Source: Shewanella carassii
Lineage (GTDB): Bacteria; Pseudomonadota; Gammaproteobacteria; Enterobacterales; Shewanellaceae
DNA: 64,000 nt
Assembly: GCF_002777975.1 (NCBI RefSeq)
Contig: NZ_NGVS01000004.1
Location: 186,001 to 250,000 of the forward strand
Direction of reading: 5' to 3'
Position numbers and translations under genes: made by a program. The notes below the pieces were generated by a model. It did no database searches and was not told the origin of the DNA. It was given only the letters and a program-made list of their open reading frames with translations. Below, piece after piece: positions 60,375-64,000 of this stretch. The first letter of the stretch is position 1; each line of letters opens with the position of its first letter.

Positions 60375-61364
60375 ATGAGCCTGCCCTTCTACGAGCAGAT
60401 ACTGGCCTTAGACGGGCCCCTCATTCAGGGGTTTCTGGTGCTATTTTTTGCCTTGTTACTGGCGCGCTTGGCACCGCTGCCTCAAGTCCTTCAGCCCCTT
60501 GCCTGGCTGAGCCATCTCGCCAAATCACTGGCCGCCAAGGTCAAACGAAATGACAGAGGTGCTAAGCAACAGCTGATTGCCGGCTCGCTGGCCATTCTGC
60601 TGTTGGTGTTGCCATTTTGGATAATCATCACCTTTCTACTGGAACTGGCGGCATTCCCCTGGTTCTTTGAGTTTTTGATCCTCTATCTGTGTCTCAACGA
60701 CGCCTGTTTCATTCAAGAAGCCGAAGAGATATACCAAGCCCTGAGGCGGGGAGACAAAGCGGCCGCCAGAGAGTTGCTCGCCCCCTGGGTTGCCCGTGAT
60801 ACGGCCGAACTATCCGAGACCGGCATAGCCAAGGCCACCATAGAAAAGCTGGTGACAGCTCCGGTTCACGGTACCGCCACTGTGGTGTTTTTCTTCTGCC
60901 TTGCCGGTGCACCCATGGTGCTGTTGGTAAGAATGCTCAAACAGCTGGAGCAGAGCTGGTGGTGTCTGGATCCTCAGTACCGCTTCTTCGGTCGGCCCGT
61001 GTTTCTGGTCAATCAAGTGCTACTGTATATTCCGGCGCAGCTGTGGCGCTTTACCCTGGCGATTCAAGGCGGTCCCCAGACACTGAAACTGCTTTGGCAA
61101 ACACCCCACAGCCGCTTTCCCATCGGCTTTAACTTTCAAGTATTGGCAACCGCAGCCTCGGTACTGGTGACAGAGCTGGGGGGGCCACAAAAATACTCCG
61201 GCATCAAAATACCCGTTGAAAAAGTCGGCACGGGTCCAAGACCCGATCACCAAACCATTCCCAAGGCGATTTCGCTGACCTTTCGCACCTTTGCCATCTG
61301 GTTTGCTTTCGTCGTCTTGTTACCCCTGATTTGGGTTTTGTTACGTTATTCACAAACACTTTAA
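60375..61364 (+). CDS. CobD/CbiB-like membrane protein
   Basis: 329 residues with about five membrane helices. The segment ALRRGDKAAARELLAPWVARDTAELSETGIAKATIE matches the CobD/CbiB family core (adenosylcobinamide-phosphate synthase). No other cobalamin gene is nearby and it follows mtnN closely, so the role may be cobamide salvage or something else. Ribosome site AAGGAG. Confidence 0.8.
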   Translation: MSLPFYEQILALDGPLIQGFLVLFFALLLARLAPLPQVLQPLAWLSHLAKSLAAKVKRNDRGAKQQLIAGSLAILLLVLPFWIIITFLLELAAFPWFFEFLILYLCLNDACFIQEAEEIYQALRRGDKAAARELLAPWVARDTAELSETGIAKATIEKLVTAPVHGTATVVFFFCLAGAPMVLLVRMLKQLEQSWWCLDPQYRFFGRPVFLVNQVLLYIPAQLWRFTLAIQGGPQTLKLLWQTPHSRFPIGFNFQVLATAASVLVTELGGPQKYSGIKIPVEKVGTGPRPDHQTIPKAISLTFRTFAIWFAFVVLLPLIWVLLRYSQTL

Positions 61365-61422
61365 ATTATTCATATTCTCCTTATAATGCCTTCATTCCCC
61401 GCTTGCCACAGAGAAGGCCGCC

Positions 61423-61809
61423 GTGCTGGACAATATGCATATCTCTTTGACGACTCCGGCGTTGCTGTTTCCAGCAATTTCCCTGCTGTTGCTGGCCTAT
61501 ACCAATAGATTTTTCTCACTGGCCGCCTTGATCCGTACCCTGAGTGGCGGAGAAAAACCGGTTGCCGCCGAACAGCTGAAAAACCTGCGTCGCCGCATCG
61601 TTATTATCCGCCGCATGCAGGAGGCCGGTGTCACCAGCTTCGCCCTATGCGTACTGTGTATGATTTTTATCTATCTTGGGTTTAACACCACAGGTTCAAT
61701 CATTTTCGGTGCCAGTTTATTGTTGCTGTTGTATTCCTTGATCCTGTCAGTGATTGAGATCCGTATCTCGGTCGACGCCCTTAACATCCATCTCAAAGAA
61801 ATGAGTTGA
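61423..61809 (+). CDS. DUF2721 membrane protein
   Basis: 128 residues, three hydrophobic segments (about 8-24, 71-90, 92-112). The loop RRRIVIIRRMQ between the first two and the closing SVIEIRISVDALNIHL fit the DUF2721 family. Function unknown. GTG start with GAAGG 6 nt upstream. Confidence 0.8.
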   Translation: MLDNMHISLTTPALLFPAISLLLLAYTNRFFSLAALIRTLSGGEKPVAAEQLKNLRRRIVIIRRMQEAGVTSFALCVLCMIFIYLGFNTTGSIIFGASLLLLLYSLILSVIEIRISVDALNIHLKEMS

Positions 61810-62116
61810 TAACCAAGCTCCAGTCTCACTTTGACCGGGCAGTCTCCTCAGGGTAGCCCGGAAACAAACAAGAGATTAAACCGGGTGATTGACATGGCTA
61901 CGGACTTGATCACCAGAGTGGGAGGAGGCATTATTCTGACTCGCCTTTATCGCCGGGATAGCATGATGCAACGCACTGAAACCTGTGCCACTGTTTTTAA
62001 CAATAAGTGTCAGCCGTAACCTAAAAATCCTAGGCCGTCAAAATTGAGTTGAATTTAAGATGGCCACTTTTTAAACACCTGTAATTAGCAGCGTTTGACT
62101 TGAAGACCAAGAGAGA
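61810..62116. other. Intergenic region without a convincing gene
   Basis: A 62-codon TTG-started frame (61831-62019) has no ribosome site and no recognisable domain. I see no terminator or promoter of good quality. Confidence 0.35.
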
Positions 62117-62596
62117 ATGATTTTACGTTTTTTGGGGTTATTCCTGGCATTATTGAGCTCACCATTGCTGGCCAACAGCGGCGATATGCCACAGGAGCAG
62201 CAGATGGCAGTGCGCTATATTCATGCCCTGACCACTCATGACTATCAAGAACTGGCCAACTTTTATAATCGTGACAGCGTCTTCAACGATCGGACTGCGG
62301 GACGTAAATATACCGGCGGCAGACATATCATAGAATTTCTGGAGCGGGCCCACCGCGGCGTGCTTGAATATCAATTCAACATAGAACACATGTTCAACTC
62401 AGGCTCGCTGGTGGTGATGATAGGCAACTACCACTACAAAGGCCCGGGAGAACAGTTCGGCAAACCTGGAAAAATTATCGATATAGCCATACCCGGGGTG
62501 ACCACACTAAAGTTAGATACCCTCAATCACAGGGTTAAAGAGCATATGGATCTGATGGACTATCAGACCATGGCAGACCAACTTGCCGCCCAATAA
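62117..62596 (+). CDS. Exported SnoaL/NTF2-like protein
   Basis: 159 residues with a signal peptide (FLGLFLALLSSPLLA-NSG). The mature part shows the NTF2-like pattern: helix with AVRYIHALTTHDYQELANFYNRDSVF, then strands with VVMIGNYHY and a closing sheet. Such folds bind small ligands or catalyse isomerisations; no active site can be assigned. Periplasmic. Confidence 0.75.
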   Translation: MILRFLGLFLALLSSPLLANSGDMPQEQQMAVRYIHALTTHDYQELANFYNRDSVFNDRTAGRKYTGGRHIIEFLERAHRGVLEYQFNIEHMFNSGSLVVMIGNYHYKGPGEQFGKPGKIIDIAIPGVTTLKLDTLNHRVKEHMDLMDYQTMADQLAAQ

Positions 62597-62695
62597 TGTC
62601 CCGTTCCTCCAGCGGGAACCCAAGTTATTTTTTACTGTCCAACCCTCTGAGTGCAAACAGCGAGATCAGGGTTCATTCTGATCCGAGAGGTAAAG

Positions 62696-63127
62696 ATGAG
62701 TCGACTATCCATACTGGCCCCACTGGCGATATGTTTTCCCTTGGCTCCACAGGCTCAGGCAACCCTTGCTAACGAAGAAGCATTTGAGCCACCGCTAGTA
62801 GTTTCTTACACGGTACAACCTGTGAACCGTTTCAATCAAAAGCTGTTGCAAGCGCAACATCAACAGGCTCCCTGGAGTCAAGATCCCGAAGGAATAAGCC
62901 GCCAATACTCAGGCTCGGCCTTTAAGTTCGTTCGCATCAGTCACTCTCAAGGTAAGACCTTAACCTATAGCGTCAGCACTCAGGAGGGGCACCCACAGAT
63001 GTTGCTCATTTTGGCGCTCGATAATGATGCCGGCGATTGGTCGATAGATAAGGCCGTTCTTAGTTGGCGCTGCCAGAACAAGGCCTACTTTGGTACCGAC
63101 AACTGTAGCCCACCTCACAAACACTGA
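62696..63127 (+). CDS. Exported protein of unknown function
   Basis: 143 residues from ATG 62696 (GAGAGGTAAAG upstream; the longer frame from 62651 is rejected). Signal peptide LSILAPLAICFPLAPQAQA, then a mature domain of about 120 residues with two Cys near the C-terminus (WRCQNKAYFGTDNC). I do not recognise the family. Between the NTF2-like gene and the convergent tyrS. Confidence 0.7.
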   Translation: MSRLSILAPLAICFPLAPQAQATLANEEAFEPPLVVSYTVQPVNRFNQKLLQAQHQQAPWSQDPEGISRQYSGSAFKFVRISHSQGKTLTYSVSTQEGHPQMLLILALDNDAGDWSIDKAVLSWRCQNKAYFGTDNCSPPHKH

Positions 63128-63143
63128 GCCAGATTCAGGCAAG

Positions 63144-63167
63144 AAAAAACCCGGCAATGCCGGGTTT
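63144..63167 (-). terminator. tyrS terminator (also serves the convergent gene)
   Basis: Stem AAACCCGGC / GCCGGGTTT with loop AAT. On the minus strand it runs into TTTTTTC. Confidence 0.88.
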
Positions 63168-63230
63168 GGTATTTTAAACGCTTGAACAAACGCTTAGATT
63201 TAAGTCCCTTAGAATTTAGGTACTTTGAGC

Positions 63231-64000
63231 TCAGGCCAGTGTTACCTTGGCAAACTTACGTTTACCGACCTGGAATACCGCGCATGTGCCGGCGCTCAGA
63301 ACCAGCTTGCTGTCTTCAAGCTTATCACCATCCATCTTCACCGCACCTTGCTTGATCATCCGCATGGCATCTGAAGTGGAGCCTACCAGACCGGCTTCTT
63401 TTAGCAGATTGGCAATCGCCAGCCCTTCACCAGCTTCCAGAGTTAGCTCGGGAATCTCATCTGGCATGGCGCCCTTTTGGAAACGATTGATAAAGGCTTG
63501 ATGAGCAGCCTCGGCAGCTTCTTCACTGTGGAAACGGCCGATAATCTCTTTCGCCAGGGCTATCTTGATATCTCTGGGGTTGGCACCGGCTTCGACATCG
63601 GCCTTAAACTGCTCGATTTCAGTCAGCGGACGGAAAGACAACAGCTCCAGGTAACGCCACATCAGCTCATCAGAGATGGACATTATCTTACCGAACATCT
63701 CATCCGGAGCTTCGCTGATACCAATGTAGTTACCCGCAGACTTGGACATCTTCTTCACGCCGTCCAGCCCTTCCAGCAGCGGCATCATGATCACTGCCTG
63801 TGGCTTCATGCCTTCGGATTTCTGCAACTCACGGCCCATCAACAGGTTGAACTTCTGATCCGTACCGCCCAGCTCGACATCGGCGTTCAATGCCACTGAG
63901 TCATAGCCCTGCAGCAATGGGTACATGAACTCATGGATAGCAATCGATTGACCCGAGGCAAAGCGCTTCTTGAAGTCGTCACGCTCCATCATACGAGCCA
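63231..64000 (-). CDS. tyrS: Tyrosyl-tRNA synthetase, 5' part outside window
   Basis: Charges tRNA-Tyr. 256 C-terminal residues are visible, continuing past the window edge. [22 protein letters not shown] (tyrosine-binding pocket), [18 protein letters not shown] (class I KMSKS loop) and a C-terminal S4-like domain (about the last 65 residues). A Met at 63992 is internal, not the start. Confidence 0.96.
   Translation of the reverse strand, partial: ARMMERDDFKKRFASGQSIAIHEFMYPLLQGYDSVALNADVELGGTDQKFNLLMGRELQKSEGMKPQAVIMMPLLEGLDGVKKMSKSAGNYIGISEAPDEMFGKIMSISDELMWRYLELLSFRPLTEIEQFKADVEAGANPRDIKIALAKEIIGRFHSEEAAEAAHQAFINRFQKGAMPDEIPELTLEAGEGLAIANLLKEAGLVGSTSDAMRMIKQGAVKMDGDKLEDSKLVLSAGTCAVFQVGKRKFAKVTLA

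Noticed and set aside
61831..62019. 62-codon TTG-started frame after the DUF2721 gene
   Set aside because: No ribosome-binding site and no recognisable domain.

Overview
The window is a stretch of conserved core chromosome from a gammaproteobacterium, almost certainly a Shewanella. Two things point there: the gene order (thrABC; pheA; hcp-hcr; aroF-tyrA; rpsP-rimM-trmD-rplS; ffh; the rpoE-rse-lepA-lepB-rnc-era-recO-pdxJ-acpS run; nhaA-nhaR; lgt-thyA; ptsP-rppH; mutH; oxyR; a stand-alone HPt gene next to yhcC; gltBD), and the fact that arcB is represented only by that small HPt protein. The genus call rests on recognised families and remembered synteny, not on a database search. I saw no prophage, insertion sequence, CRISPR array, rRNA or tRNA. 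GC content and codon use look even throughout.

Layout. 1-2.6 kb: a hybrid histidine kinase (cut by the window edge) divergent from nfo. 2.7-7.7 kb: the threonine operon thrLABC on the minus strand, with a Thr/Ile leader peptide and attenuator. 8-11.7 kb: slyD, a small membrane protein, trpR, a cytochrome c', a cytochrome b561 and raiA. 11.7-13.9 kb: pheL, its attenuator and an unusually long pheA that carries a degenerate DAHP-synthase-like domain. 13.9-21 kb, minus strand: an NhaP-type antiporter, a small membrane protein, hcr-hcp behind an NsrR-like site, and aroF-tyrA. 21-24.8 kb: the ribosomal and SRP genes. 25-27.9 kb: ypjD and yfjD-type genes and a DUF962 protein. 28-37.4 kb: minus-strand run from rpoE to acpS, headed by a good sigma-E promoter. 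37.6-42.5 kb: nadB, cptA, sdhE, nhaR, a small exported protein and nhaA. 42.6-47.9 kb: thyA, lgt, a TSUP permease, ptsP and rppH. 47.9-48.5 kb: a gene-free, AT-rich segment with a cluster of DnaA boxes. 48.5-53.1 kb: mutH, a membrane class III cyclase, oxyR, hptA, yhcC. 53.1-59.5 kb: gltBD with a long upstream region. 59.6-64 kb: mtnN, a cobD/cbiB-like gene, three small envelope proteins and the 3' part of tyrS.

How the genes fit together. Aromatic amino acid synthesis is concentrated here: pheA (attenuated by Phe codons), aroF-tyrA and the regulator trpR all lie within 12 kb. Threonine and phenylalanine synthesis both use classical translation-coupled attenuators. For both leader peptides the best promoter lies so close to the start codon that the leaders could be leaderless. 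Envelope stress (rpoE-rseABC), nitrosative stress (hcp-hcr), oxidative stress (oxyR), Na+/H+ homeostasis (nhaA/nhaR, nhaP) and nitrogen metabolism (ptsP, gltBD) are the other themes.

Most interesting points: (1) a DnaA-box cluster between rppH and mutH, the place where E. coli, to my recollection, carries the DnaA-reactivating element DARS2; (2) a chorismate mutase-prephenate dehydratase fused to an apparently dead DAHP synthase fold; (3) several strong palindromes in front of gltBD, nhaA, trpR and oxyR that are good operator candidates.
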